This document shows positions 22,592 through 30,892 of a stretch of 64,000 nt of DNA, in pieces. The stretch's first letter is position 1. Each line of letters begins with the position of its first letter. The notes under the pieces are model-generated. The model was not told where the DNA came from. It saw nothing but the letters and a program-made list of their open reading frames with translations, and made no database searches. Source of the DNA: RH-AL1 sp965198495 (lineage in GTDB: Bacteria > Pseudomonadota > Alphaproteobacteria > Rhizobiales > Beijerinckiaceae); contig CBDAPL010000002.1 in the NCBI GenBank assembly GCA_965198495.1, positions 186,001 to 250,000 of the forward strand, read 5' to 3'. The position numbers and the translations under genes were made by a program.

Positions 22592-24187
22592 TCAAGCGGT
22601 CAGCCGCTCCGGATCACCGAAGACGCCTTCTTCCTTGAGCGGCCGCGCCTCCGTCCTGTTGCGACCGCCACGCTTGGCGCGATAGAGGGCAGCGTCGGCC
22701 TGGTCGAACAGGAGACGCGGCGTCATGTCCGAAGCGCCGGTCGCGCAGGCGACGCCGATGCTCACCGTCACGAGGCCGAGCGGACTACCGGCGTGAGGCA
22801 AGCGGCGTTGACGGATCGCCGCGTGGATACGCTCCGCGAGCCGGACCGCGCCCGCGATGTTCGTTTCCGGTGCCAACACCACGAACTCCTCGCCGCCGAC
22901 CCGCGCGACGATATCGGATGTGCGCACCGGTTCGCCAGCAAGGATGCCGGCGACGATCCGCAGGGCCTCGTCACCCGCGGAGTGCCCGTAAGTGTCGTTG
23001 AACGTCTTGAAGTGATCGACATCGATCATCAGCAGGGCCAGCGGTTTCTGGCTCCGCGCGACGCGCTTCATCTCGCGGTCGAGGCGCTGATCGAAGCAGC
23101 GCTTGTTGATCAAGCCGGTAAGCCCATCGATCGTGGCCAGCCTTCGAAGTGCCGCCTCCGCCATGTTGCGCCGCGACAACTCCCGGACCAGTATGATGCC
23201 CAACGTCGCGATAATGGCGCTGAGGAAAAGGAAGGCCATGGCGGTGGCGAAAGCGCGTTGGCGGAAATCCCAAAGGATGCCGGACAACGGCAGACCGACC
23301 GTCTGGAACAGCGGAAGACCGTCGATCTTGTGCTCGACCATGAGGCATTCGACGCCATCCGAACAACTGGCGACGAACCAGCGGTTAGGCGCGACCCTCT
23401 CGCGCGAGACCTGCGTCCGATCGAGAGGCGGCAGTCCGCTCGGAACGCTCGTAAGCACGCTCCCGTCGTCGTAGCGCAGCGCGATCGTGCTGCCCTCCGG
23501 AAGATGGACCTTGGCGAACAGGCTCCTGAAGAAGTCGAGATTCAAGGTCCCGAGCGCGACGCCGTCGAACCGCCCCGCCTTGTCGACGCGGCGGCTTACG
23601 CCGACCATGTACTCGCCCGTGATCCGGCTCTTGTAGGGATGACTGACGTAGAGGCCGTTTGCCTCGCCGCTCTGTTGCACGCGAAAATATTCGCGATCCG
23701 ACACGTCGACGTGTTTGGTCACTGGGACACGCGAGTCATCAATGATGATGCCATTCTTATCGATCACCACCATGGAGCCGAACGTCGGCGCGGCCAAGTG
23801 ATCGAAAATCGCCATACGACGCAGAGAAGGCGGCAGGCTGTCGAGCCTGGTGTCGGACAAGCTGGAAACGAGCGCCTTCAGCGATAGGTCGTAGGCTTCG
23901 AAATTGCTCTCGAGGTCGGCGGCGAGGAGGCCGGCGACGTTCTCGACATAGGCGGACGTATCGTCCCAATGCTCCCTGTAGGACGCTTTCACGACCATGG
24001 CGAAGACAAGCCAAATGATCACCAAGCTGAGAACGATCATGCCGGCGAAGATCCGGGCTGTTCTGTCCAGCGCGCGCAGGCGCGCCGCTAGTCTCGCCCC
24101 GCGCGACGGCGGAAAGACGAGATCGTCGGCAGACCGGCCGGGGGCGCTCGCCGCGGCGGTCGCGTACTTTTCGGGCTTTGTCGTCAT
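22592..24187 (-). CDS. membrane diguanylate cyclase with periplasmic sensor domain
   Basis: 531 residues from the ATG at 24187, which overlaps the stop of the EAL gene as ATGA. One membrane segment (GMIVLSLVIIWLVFAMVV, about 45-65) leads into a long extracytoplasmic region (about 70-290) with the pattern of a double Cache sensor (VIDKNGIIIDDSRVP, SDREYFRVQQSG, VGVSRRVDKAGRFDGV). A second membrane segment (about 300-325) precedes a GGDEF domain. The active site is GGEEF, and an RTSD inhibitory site sits five residues before it, so the domain should make cyclic-di-GMP and be product-inhibited. Pairing with a phosphodiesterase gene suggests a balanced signalling unit. Confidence 0.93.
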   Translation of the reverse strand: MTTKPEKYATAAASAPGRSADDLVFPPSRGARLAARLRALDRTARIFAGMIVLSLVIIWLVFAMVVKASYREHWDDTSAYVENVAGLLAADLESNFEAYDLSLKALVSSLSDTRLDSLPPSLRRMAIFDHLAAPTFGSMVVIDKNGIIIDDSRVPVTKHVDVSDREYFRVQQSGEANGLYVSHPYKSRITGEYMVGVSRRVDKAGRFDGVALGTLNLDFFRSLFAKVHLPEGSTIALRYDDGSVLTSVPSGLPPLDRTQVSRERVAPNRWFVASCSDGVECLMVEHKIDGLPLFQTVGLPLSGILWDFRQRAFATAMAFLFLSAIIATLGIILVRELSRRNMAEAALRRLATIDGLTGLINKRCFDQRLDREMKRVARSQKPLALLMIDVDHFKTFNDTYGHSAGDEALRIVAGILAGEPVRTSDIVARVGGEEFVVLAPETNIAGAVRLAERIHAAIRQRRLPHAGSPLGLVTVSIGVACATGASDMTPRLLFDQADAALYRAKRGGRNRTEARPLKEEGVFGDPERLTA

Positions 24188-25344
24188 CCGGCTTGCCGCT
24201 CGACCACGCCGCCGCACTCCCGTGTACTGGTGGTCTCCAAGTCTTTCCTCAGCGCGATCAACAGCGCCTGCCGCAGTTCTTCCGCCGCTTTCTCCCAGGC
24301 CTGTGTGCCCCCTTCCCGCGTCAGGCCGAGCACGCGGTGGAAGCGCTTGTGCGCGTGACCGTAGGCTGTCTCGTGCAGCCCATGGCGATCGAGGTACTTC
24401 CCGACGATGCAACGGTGCGGATCGATGGCGTTGTCATGCCATCTCAAGCGAAGCGGCTGGTTTGCGAGGACCCGGCACGCCTCGGCGATGCCGAGGTGTG
24501 CGGCGTAGACGCCGAGAAGCGTGTGCGGCGTCGATTCCGCTTTCTCGATCGAGGAGGTCTGAAGCCAGCCGCGAACCGCCGCGCCGACCATGGGGCGCGC
24601 GAGCGCATAGCCTTGGGCGTACTCCACGCCGATGATACGCAGCGCCTCGACGATCTCCGGCGTCTCGGCGCCTTCGACCACCAGCTTCCGGTTCAAGCCG
24701 CGCGCGAGACCGATCATGCTGGAGATAAACTGCAGGTCTTCCGGCCGGCTCGACAACATGCGCGAGAAGGTCTGGTCGAGCTTGAAGATATCGACCGGCA
24801 GATCCTTGAGGTTGCTCAAGGAGGCATAGGCGCTGCCGACATCATCGAGCGCGACCGAGATGCCGAGTGCCTTCAGGCGGAGGATCGCGTTCGACATGGC
24901 CTGCGTGCTGACGATCGCCTCGCCCTCGAGGATCTCGATGACGAGACGTCCGGGCTCGAACGCGCGGTCGAAGACGATGAAGCGGACGAGTTCGAGGAAG
25001 TCGTCTCGCAGGACGATCGAGGCATCCACGTTGATGGCGACATAAAGCCGGTCCGCAAACGGCTCTAGGCCCTGCATGACAGCAATGCTTTTCGCCAGCA
25101 TCGCGCAGAACAGCCTGAGCAGCCCGTCGGTATCCAGCAGATGCAGGAACTGCGCTGGCGCAAGAAGACCGGCGCCGGTATCGAGCCTCGCCAAAGCCTC
25201 GAAGCCGACCACACGGCCTTCGTGCATGTCGTAGATCGGCTGAAAGTGGGGGATGACCATCTGGGCGAAAGATCTCTCGTCCGCTTCGCGTCGGCTTGCG
25301 CCGTCCGGCATGGTCCTCGTGTTCTCCAGGTCGAGCTCGATCAT
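24184..25344 (-). CDS. EAL-domain cyclic-di-GMP phosphodiesterase with CZB-like C-terminus
   Basis: 386 residues, cytoplasmic, no membrane segment. The EAL domain (about 30-265) keeps GFEALARL, the Asn/Asp of INVDAS, EILEGE, LDDVGSAYASL, FKLDQ and VVEGAET, so it is probably active in hydrolysing cyclic-di-GMP to pGpG. The last 110 residues are not EAL. The pattern is a His in AAHLGIAEA, a Cys in HRCIVGKYL, then HAHKRFHRV, the His/Cys/His layout of the chemoreceptor zinc-binding (CZB) domain. This predicts zinc-responsive control, by analogy with the CZB-GGDEF enzyme DgcZ. The CZB assignment is a motif match, not a profile hit. It is the first gene of a two-gene operon, translationally coupled to the cyclase. 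Confidence 0.88.
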   Translation of the reverse strand: MIELDLENTRTMPDGASRREADERSFAQMVIPHFQPIYDMHEGRVVGFEALARLDTGAGLLAPAQFLHLLDTDGLLRLFCAMLAKSIAVMQGLEPFADRLYVAINVDASIVLRDDFLELVRFIVFDRAFEPGRLVIEILEGEAIVSTQAMSNAILRLKALGISVALDDVGSAYASLSNLKDLPVDIFKLDQTFSRMLSSRPEDLQFISSMIGLARGLNRKLVVEGAETPEIVEALRIIGVEYAQGYALARPMVGAAVRGWLQTSSIEKAESTPHTLLGVYAAHLGIAEACRVLANQPLRLRWHDNAIDPHRCIVGKYLDRHGLHETAYGHAHKRFHRVLGLTREGGTQAWEKAAEELRQALLIALRKDLETTSTRECGGVVERQAG

Positions 25345-25460
25345 TCTTCATAGATAGGGGGAAATCTTGTACAAGTAATTAAAGTCGGAATGTCATCTCT
25401 ATACTTACCTTAGGTGAGGCTGCTGGTTGAGTAGACCTTTTGAGCATTCATGGTCACCGT

Positions 25461-26687
25461 TCACGCGCACAATCCTTCGGCCGAGAGCGTCGCCGGGATC
25501 TGTTCACGTAGCGCGAAATAGCCTTTGCTGGCGTGCGGCCAGAAGTGCTCGTCCCATGCGCGTCGCCGGCGCACCAACGCCAGGCCGGCGGCTTCGAGCG
25601 CTGGCGAGAGATCGGCCAGGACATCCGCCACCGGGCCGACTGGTGCGTAGGGCGTGATGATCTCGTGCGCGCCGGCCGACTTCGCGGCCGCGATGATCGC
25701 CAACGGGTCGGGCCGCTCCAGAAGAGCGCCGGCGCAGCCGAAATGCCGTTCGGCGCGAAGCATTGCATCCGCCAAGGCGGCGTCGACGAACCCGCGAGCG
25801 CGCGCGCCCCAAGGCCAGCCTTCGGCACCGCGCAAGCCGATCAGGCCGCAGATGCCTGAGTCCGCGGCGAAAAGGCTGGCCGGATCGAGATCCTCGCCGG
25901 TGAGCAGCAGCAAAGCCGGCTTCTCCGGGCGTCCGTTAGGTAACGGCGCGAGCGGGCGAGCGGGCGGCAAGGGCTCCTCGCCCAGTGGCACGGCCGTGCG
26001 CGACAGACCTCTCGGTGCGAAGCGGCCCCCGGTATAGCGGGCGATGTTGTCGGCGCTGGCGAGATAGGTCTTGCCTCTCGTCTGCAGCCCGGCCACCCAA
26101 CGCCACGACAGCGTGTTGGAGGCGGGATCGGCATCGACGAGGTGGCGCAGGAAGAAGTCGGCGCCGAGCGTCCAGGGGAGCCGCAACGTGAAGATCCAGA
26201 TCGAGGCGAACCACATCCGCGCGTGATTGTGCATGTAACCGGTCTCGACGAGCTCGCGCGCCCAATCGTCGAAGCCCTCGATGCCGGTCGCGCCCGCTTC
26301 CGCCACCCGCAACGCCTTGGCGAGGCCGCCGCTCATTTCCGCGCGCGCCACATCGCGTTCGGCCTGAAAACGGGTCCAGATCCCGGGCCGCGTCTCGAGC
26401 CAGCCTTTCCAATAGGTGCGCCAGCAGACTTCCTGGATGAACTTCTGCGCGGCGCCAAGCCCGTGCCGCTCGAGCACGGCGGCGACGACCTCGCGTTCGG
26501 TGACCATGCGGTAGCGCAGATAGGGCGAGAGATTCGAGACGTTTGCCCGAGGTCCGGGTCCGAGATCGGCGTTGCGGTCGGCGGCATAGGCGCGGCCCGC
26601 GCGCGGCAGGAAATCGGCCAGCCGGCGCAGAGCCTCGGCGCGCGTGGGCGGGAAGATGTCGGCGGCTTCAGCGTGAGCGAGGGTCAT
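25461..26687 (-). CDS. photolyase/cryptochrome-type FAD-binding protein without an N-terminal antenna domain
   Basis: 408 residues. The N-terminal 270 residues match the FAD-binding helical domain of photolyases: VSNLSPYLRYRMVTEREVV, FIQEVCWRTYWKGW, GYMHNHARMWFASIWIF, DADPASNTLSWRWVAGLQTRG. The usual N-terminal alpha/beta (antenna) domain is absent: this protein starts about where the helical domain should. Instead, residues about 275-408 form an alpha/beta-looking region (KPALLLLTGEDL, AIIAAAKSAGAHEIITPYAP, RRRAWDEHFWP) that may be a relocated or degenerate antenna-like domain. DNA repair or a light-signalling role is possible; the substrate is unknown. Confidence 0.85.
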   Translation of the reverse strand: MTLAHAEAADIFPPTRAEALRRLADFLPRAGRAYAADRNADLGPGPRANVSNLSPYLRYRMVTEREVVAAVLERHGLGAAQKFIQEVCWRTYWKGWLETRPGIWTRFQAERDVARAEMSGGLAKALRVAEAGATGIEGFDDWARELVETGYMHNHARMWFASIWIFTLRLPWTLGADFFLRHLVDADPASNTLSWRWVAGLQTRGKTYLASADNIARYTGGRFAPRGLSRTAVPLGEEPLPPARPLAPLPNGRPEKPALLLLTGEDLDPASLFAADSGICGLIGLRGAEGWPWGARARGFVDAALADAMLRAERHFGCAGALLERPDPLAIIAAAKSAGAHEIITPYAPVGPVADVLADLSPALEAAGLALVRRRRAWDEHFWPHASKGYFALREQIPATLSAEGLCA

Positions 26688-26835
26688 GGCGTACCAAGAA
26701 GGGGCTTTCGCGCGGTGGAGCGCCGAAAATCATCAGCACCCGTCGGGGCTTGAAGCCAGACGCGGCGGTGTCGCAGAGCGTCAGCGGCAAAGGTCTTGCG
26801 ATCTTGCGCGTTCCGCAATCCTGGTCCAAACAGAC

Positions 26836-26935
26836 GGTGGGAGGTTGGCGGTGGACGTTCCACTCGCCAACCGGGTCAGGTCCGGAAGGAAGCAGCCCTA
26901 ACGAGACCGGGCGGGTTTCCGTCCAACCTCCCACC
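26836..26935 (+). ncRNA. ffs: bacterial small SRP RNA (4.5S type)
   Basis: The ends pair perfectly (GGTGGGAGG at 26836-26844 with CCTCCCACC at 26927-26935). The apical domain carries the invariant core GGTCAGGTCCGGAAGGAAGC (26874-26893), the Ffh-binding loop. The length of about 100 bases is normal. The gene lies upstream of dnaX, a common alphaproteobacterial arrangement. The product directs ribosomes making membrane proteins to FtsY. Confidence 0.96.
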
Positions 26936-26991
26936 TTATCCTCACCGGTCCTTGTCTCAAGCCAACGCTCCTTTCCTATCGGCTCGGCGCC

Positions 26992-27237
26992 GTGCTTTCT
27001 TCGAAAAGGATCGGACGACAGCAGAGGCTCGTGGAGACCGTGCTCGCCCATCTGGCGCGCGATCACGCGTTCCTCTCGAACGACCTTCCGCTCCTCGCCG
27101 ATCTTTTCGTCTCGATCGTGCTCGGGCGCGTGGCGCGGCTGTAGATGTATGGCGTACCTCTCGATCCAGACACGATCGAGCATCGGACCTCAGAAGCCGT
27201 GCGGATCTTCGTCAGAGGCATGACCGGCGAGCGTTGA
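26992..27237 (+). pseudogene. remnant of a TetR-type regulator C-terminal domain
   Basis: In one frame this stretch reads RQQRLVETVLAHLARDH, LPLLADLFVSIVLGRVARL, an in-frame TAG (27142-27144), then MYGVPLDPDTIEHRTSEAVR and FVRGMTGER before TGA at 27235-27237. The pattern (ADLF...G..ARL..YG......E...AV..F) resembles the C-terminal ligand-binding half of TetR-family regulators. There is no helix-turn-helix upstream, because the SRP RNA occupies that space. I read it as a decayed fragment with an internal stop; a chance resemblance cannot be excluded. Confidence 0.4.
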
Positions 27238-27289
27238 CCCTGGCGGCGGTGGGCTTGACCATCATCGACGATCGGGCACAGGGTCCGGC

Positions 27290-29194
27290 ATGAACGACGG
27301 CGTCTTCCCCGACGAGACCGGCCCTTCCGAAGGCCTGGGCAAGCTCTTCGCCGACCAGGCCGACAAGCTCCCGGCGAAGGCCGAGCCCTACCGCGTGCTG
27401 GCACGCAAGTACCGCCCGAACTCGTTCGCGGACCTGATCGGCCAGGAGGCGATGGTCCGCACGCTGTCGAACGCCTTCGACCTCGATCGCATCCACCAAG
27501 CCTACATGCTGACCGGCGTGCGCGGCGTCGGCAAGACGACGACCGCCCGCATCCTCGCGCGGGCGTTCAACTACGAGCTGCCGCTCCTGGGCGATCGGGC
27601 GGCCGTGACCAAGCCGACGATCCTCATGCCGGAGCTCGGCGCCCATTGCCAGGCGATCATCGAGAGCCGCCACGTCGACGTGATCGAGATGGACGCGGCG
27701 TCACACACCGGCATCGATGACGTGCGCGAGATCATCGATTCCGCGCGCTATCGCCCGGTGATGGCGCGCACGAAGATCTACATCATCGACGAGGTGCACA
27801 TGCTGTCGAAACAGGCCTTCAACGGCCTGCTGAAGACGCTGGAAGAGCCGCCCGACCATGTGAAATTCCTTTTCGCGACGACCGAGATCGAGAAGGTGCC
27901 GGTCACCGTGCGCTCGCGCACCCAACGCTTCGACCTGCGCCGCATCGAGCCGCAGGTCATGGTGGCCCATCTCGCCCGCATCTGCGCCAAGGAGGGCGTG
28001 TCGGTCGAGCAGGAGGCGCTCGCCGTCATCGCCCGCGCCGCCGAGGGCTCCGTGCGCGACGCGCTCTCGCTGCTCGATCAGGCGATCGCGCTCGGCGCCG
28101 GCACGAGCCCTTCAGGAACCTTGCGGACGCTCGACGCGGCGACGTTGCGCGCCATGCTCGGTCTTGCCGACCGGAGCCGCGTGATCGATCTGTTCGAACA
28201 GACGATGAAAGGCGACATGGCCGCGGCACTCGGCACGCTGAAGGAGCTGCACGATACCGGAGGTGAGCCGGGACAAATCCTCGTCGATCTCGCCGACTTC
28301 GTCCATTTCGTCACCCGGTTGAAGCTGGTGCCGGAGGCCGCCGACGATCCCGGCGCCTCGCCGGAAGAGCGGGTGCGCGGTAAATTGTTCGCCAAGAGCC
28401 TTTCGATGGGCGTTCTCACCCGCGCCTGGCAGCTGCTGCTCAAGGGGCTCGGCGAGGTCAAGGATTCGCCGCGTCCGCTCGCCGCCGCCGACATGGTGCT
28501 GGTGCGGCTCGCCTATGCCGCCGATCTGCCACCGCCCGACGAGGTCTTGCGCAAGCTGTCGGACGCGACCCCCTCCGTGGCCGCGCCGCCTCGTCAGACG
28601 CCACAAGGCGGCGGCGGGGGATCCAATGGCGGGCGCCGAGCCGCGCTGGCTTTCGTATCCTCGACGAGCCAAGCCCCTGCTCCAGCGATGACGGCGCCGG
28701 AGCCGCCGCCGCGAATGGCGGTGCGGCTTCATCGTCTCGAGGACGTCGTCGCCCTTGCCGCCGAGAAGCGTGATATCCAGCTCAAGACCGCTTTGGAGCG
28801 CGACGTCCATCTCGTGCGCTTCGACGAGGGCTCGATCGAGTTCTCGCTCGCGGCGGGCGCCTCGCAGGCGCTGCCGCAGAACCTCATGCGCAAGCTGCAG
28901 GAATGGACCGGCGCGCGTTGGATCGTCGCCCTCGCGCGCGACCCCGGCGCGCCCAGCCTGGCGGAACAGGCGCAGGCCCGCGCGGCGGAGGCACGCTCCG
29001 GCATCGAGACCGACCCGTTGATCCGCAGCGTGCTCGAGACGTTTCCCGGTGCGAGGATCATCGCCGTCCGTCAGCCCGACACGGCGCCCGAGGCACTGCC
29101 GGACCCCGGCCTGGCGCTGACGGCCGAACCTGTCGACGACGGCGGCGAGGACATCGCCTTCGAGGATATGATCTTCACCGAGGACGATCTGTAG
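27290..29194 (+). CDS. dnaX: DNA polymerase III subunits gamma and tau
   Basis: The 634-residue clamp-loader subunit. YRPNSFADLIGQEAMVRTL opens the AAA+ domain; Walker A is GVRGVGKTTTARILAR, followed by IDEVHMLSKQAFNGLLKTLE (Walker B) and SRTQRFDLRRI (SRC-like sensor). The zinc-binding insertion between Walker A and B keeps only one Cys (AHCQAIIESRH) where many bacteria have four, so the zinc site seems lost. The C-terminal third is a proline/alanine-rich linker and a tau-like domain that should contact the polymerase. It starts with ATG and is followed by ybaB and recR. Confidence 0.96.
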   Translation: MNDGVFPDETGPSEGLGKLFADQADKLPAKAEPYRVLARKYRPNSFADLIGQEAMVRTLSNAFDLDRIHQAYMLTGVRGVGKTTTARILARAFNYELPLLGDRAAVTKPTILMPELGAHCQAIIESRHVDVIEMDAASHTGIDDVREIIDSARYRPVMARTKIYIIDEVHMLSKQAFNGLLKTLEEPPDHVKFLFATTEIEKVPVTVRSRTQRFDLRRIEPQVMVAHLARICAKEGVSVEQEALAVIARAAEGSVRDALSLLDQAIALGAGTSPSGTLRTLDAATLRAMLGLADRSRVIDLFEQTMKGDMAAALGTLKELHDTGGEPGQILVDLADFVHFVTRLKLVPEAADDPGASPEERVRGKLFAKSLSMGVLTRAWQLLLKGLGEVKDSPRPLAAADMVLVRLAYAADLPPPDEVLRKLSDATPSVAAPPRQTPQGGGGGSNGGRRAALAFVSSTSQAPAPAMTAPEPPPRMAVRLHRLEDVVALAAEKRDIQLKTALERDVHLVRFDEGSIEFSLAAGASQALPQNLMRKLQEWTGARWIVALARDPGAPSLAEQAQARAAEARSGIETDPLIRSVLETFPGARIIAVRQPDTAPEALPDPGLALTAEPVDDGGEDIAFEDMIFTEDDL

Positions 29195-29346
29195 ATTCGC
29201 CTTCGAGCCCAGGCTTATAGTCTGCGCGAGACTGAGCTAGGATCGGCTCACTCGTTCACGCGAGAGGTCCCGCGTCCGAAAATCCGAGCCGGGTGTTAAG
29301 CCGCGACTCGCGGCGCGTGACGACAACTCGGCGAAAGGACACTCGC

Positions 29347-29670
29347 GTGAAAGACCTGATGGGGATCATGAAGCAGGCGCAGGCGATGCAGGCCAAGATG
29401 GCCGAGGCGCAGGCGGCGCTCGAGCAACTCGAGGTGCGTGGTGTCGCGGGCGGAGGGCTGGTCGGCGTGACCCTCAGCGCCAAGGGCGCGATGAAGGGGA
29501 TCACGATCGACGATAGCCTCATGAAGCCCGAGGAGCGTGAGATCCTGGAGGACCTCATCGTCACCGCGCACGAGGATGCCCGCAAGAAAGCCGAGCAACT
29601 CACCGAAGAGAAGATGCGCGACGTGACCGCCGGATTGCCGCTGCCGCCCGGAATGAAGCTGCCGTTCTGA
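29347..29670 (+). CDS. YbaB/EbfC family nucleoid-associated protein
   Basis: 107 residues from GTG at 29347, preceded by AAAGGA at a good distance; the open frame upstream is not coding. It shows the family pattern MKQAQAMQAKMAEAQAAL (coiled helix), GGGLVGVTLSAKGAM and LLPPGMKLPF-like end (LPLPPGMKLPF). These dimers bind DNA with little specificity. The gene sits between dnaX and recR, its usual place. Confidence 0.95.
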   Translation: MKDLMGIMKQAQAMQAKMAEAQAALEQLEVRGVAGGGLVGVTLSAKGAMKGITIDDSLMKPEEREILEDLIVTAHEDARKKAEQLTEEKMRDVTAGLPLPPGMKLPF

Positions 29671-29682
29671 TGATCTCGCGTC

Positions 29683-30288
29683 ATGGCTGAACGCGTCGCC
29701 GGTCCCGAGATCGAGCGGCTGATTCAATTGCTCGCCAGACTACCCGGTCTGGGCCCACGCTCCGCACGGCGGGCGGCGCTGCACCTCGTGCGCAAGCGAG
29801 AGGAACTGCTCGGTCCACTCGCCGACGCGATGGCCAACGCCCGTGCCACCATCAAGACCTGCTCGGCATGCGGCAACATCGACACGCTCGATCCGTGCAG
29901 CATTTGCGGCGATCCGCGCCGCGACACGCAGATCCTCATCGTCGTCGAGACGGTCGCCGATCTCTGGGCCCTGGAGCGTGCCGCCGCGCTGCGGGCGCGC
30001 TATCACGTGCTCGGCGGCACGCTGTCCCCGCTCGACGGCATCGGGCCGAGCGACCTCAATCTCGGTACGCTGGTCGGCCGCGTCATGGAAAGTGGCGCCA
30101 CCGAGGTGATCCTGGCCGTCAACGCCACCGTCGACGGCCAGACGACCGCGCACTACATCACCGACATGATCGCTCATCTTGGTGTCAAGACCACGCGCCT
30201 CGCCCACGGCGTCCCTGTCGGCGGAGAACTCGACTACCTCGACGAGGGTACGCTTTCGGCCGCGCTGCGCAGCCGCACGCATTTCTAG
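29683..30288 (+). CDS. recR: recombination protein RecR
   Basis: A 201-residue protein that works with RecF/RecO to load RecA at gaps. An N-terminal helix-hairpin-helix (LARLPGLGPRSARRAALHL) precedes a four-Cys zinc finger (CSACGNIDTLDPCSIC), a Toprim domain (ILIVVETVADLWALE), and a C-terminal segment with the GVPVGGELDYLDEGTL motif. Length and order are normal for RecR. It is the third gene of dnaX-ybaB-recR, 12 bases after ybaB. Confidence 0.97.
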   Translation: MAERVAGPEIERLIQLLARLPGLGPRSARRAALHLVRKREELLGPLADAMANARATIKTCSACGNIDTLDPCSICGDPRRDTQILIVVETVADLWALERAAALRARYHVLGGTLSPLDGIGPSDLNLGTLVGRVMESGATEVILAVNATVDGQTTAHYITDMIAHLGVKTTRLAHGVPVGGELDYLDEGTLSAALRSRTHF

Positions 30289-30295
30289 CGTCGGC

Positions 30296-30715
30296 TTAGA
30301 GCTTGGCGAAGGGTGTGCGCTCGAAGAGCTTGAACATGACCTTGGCCGCGCTGTCGGCCGCCGCCGCCACCCTGGTCTCGGGAGGTGTCCTCTCCGGCGC
30401 ACGCGCGCGATCATAGAACGCGGGTCTCGCGTTCTCCCGCACTGACTCGAGACCGACCTTCGGCGCATTCATCTGAAGCATGCGCAGGATGGCCTGCTGC
30501 GCGAGACGGGCCGGATCAATGCTTCCGTCATTCTTAAGGCAGTCCGGCTCCGTGCGCACGACCTTGACGATCGATCGCGCCAGACGATTGCCGACGAGCG
30601 GGTCCAGGCTATGCGTCGCGCGCAAGCCATGCAGCGCGATGACATACGCCTCGAAAAGCAGCGCGGCTTCCGTGCTGTCGAACGCACCGAGTTTCAAGTC
30701 GAAAATGCCGGCCAT
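30296..30715 (-). CDS. hypothetical protein
   Basis: About 139 residues from ATG at 30715; the frame extends to 30775 but no better start is evident. It is soluble, with a helical N-terminal half (STEAALLFEAYVIALHGLRA, GNRLARSIVKVVR) and a charged C-terminal half ending LFERTPFAKL. There is no signal peptide or known motif. It is convergent with recR (8-base gap) and divergent from the GT2 gene. I do not recognise a function. Confidence 0.6.
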   Translation of the reverse strand: MAGIFDLKLGAFDSTEAALLFEAYVIALHGLRATHSLDPLVGNRLARSIVKVVRTEPDCLKNDGSIDPARLAQQAILRMLQMNAPKVGLESVRENARPAFYDRARAPERTPPETRVAAAADSAAKVMFKLFERTPFAKL

Positions 30716-30892
30716 GACGCAGCCCCCACAACGCCAGTACATATGGTAGCTTATCCGCCCTTTGCGCAGGCGCAATGCGCAGTTCGGCGGAAGTTCTCCA
30801 GAAAGCCCGGCGGACGGCTCTAACCGATCATTAACCTTGACCGGTAACTATCCGATCCTCGAAGCCCCTTGCTTCCGGTCGAGGCCTCAACG

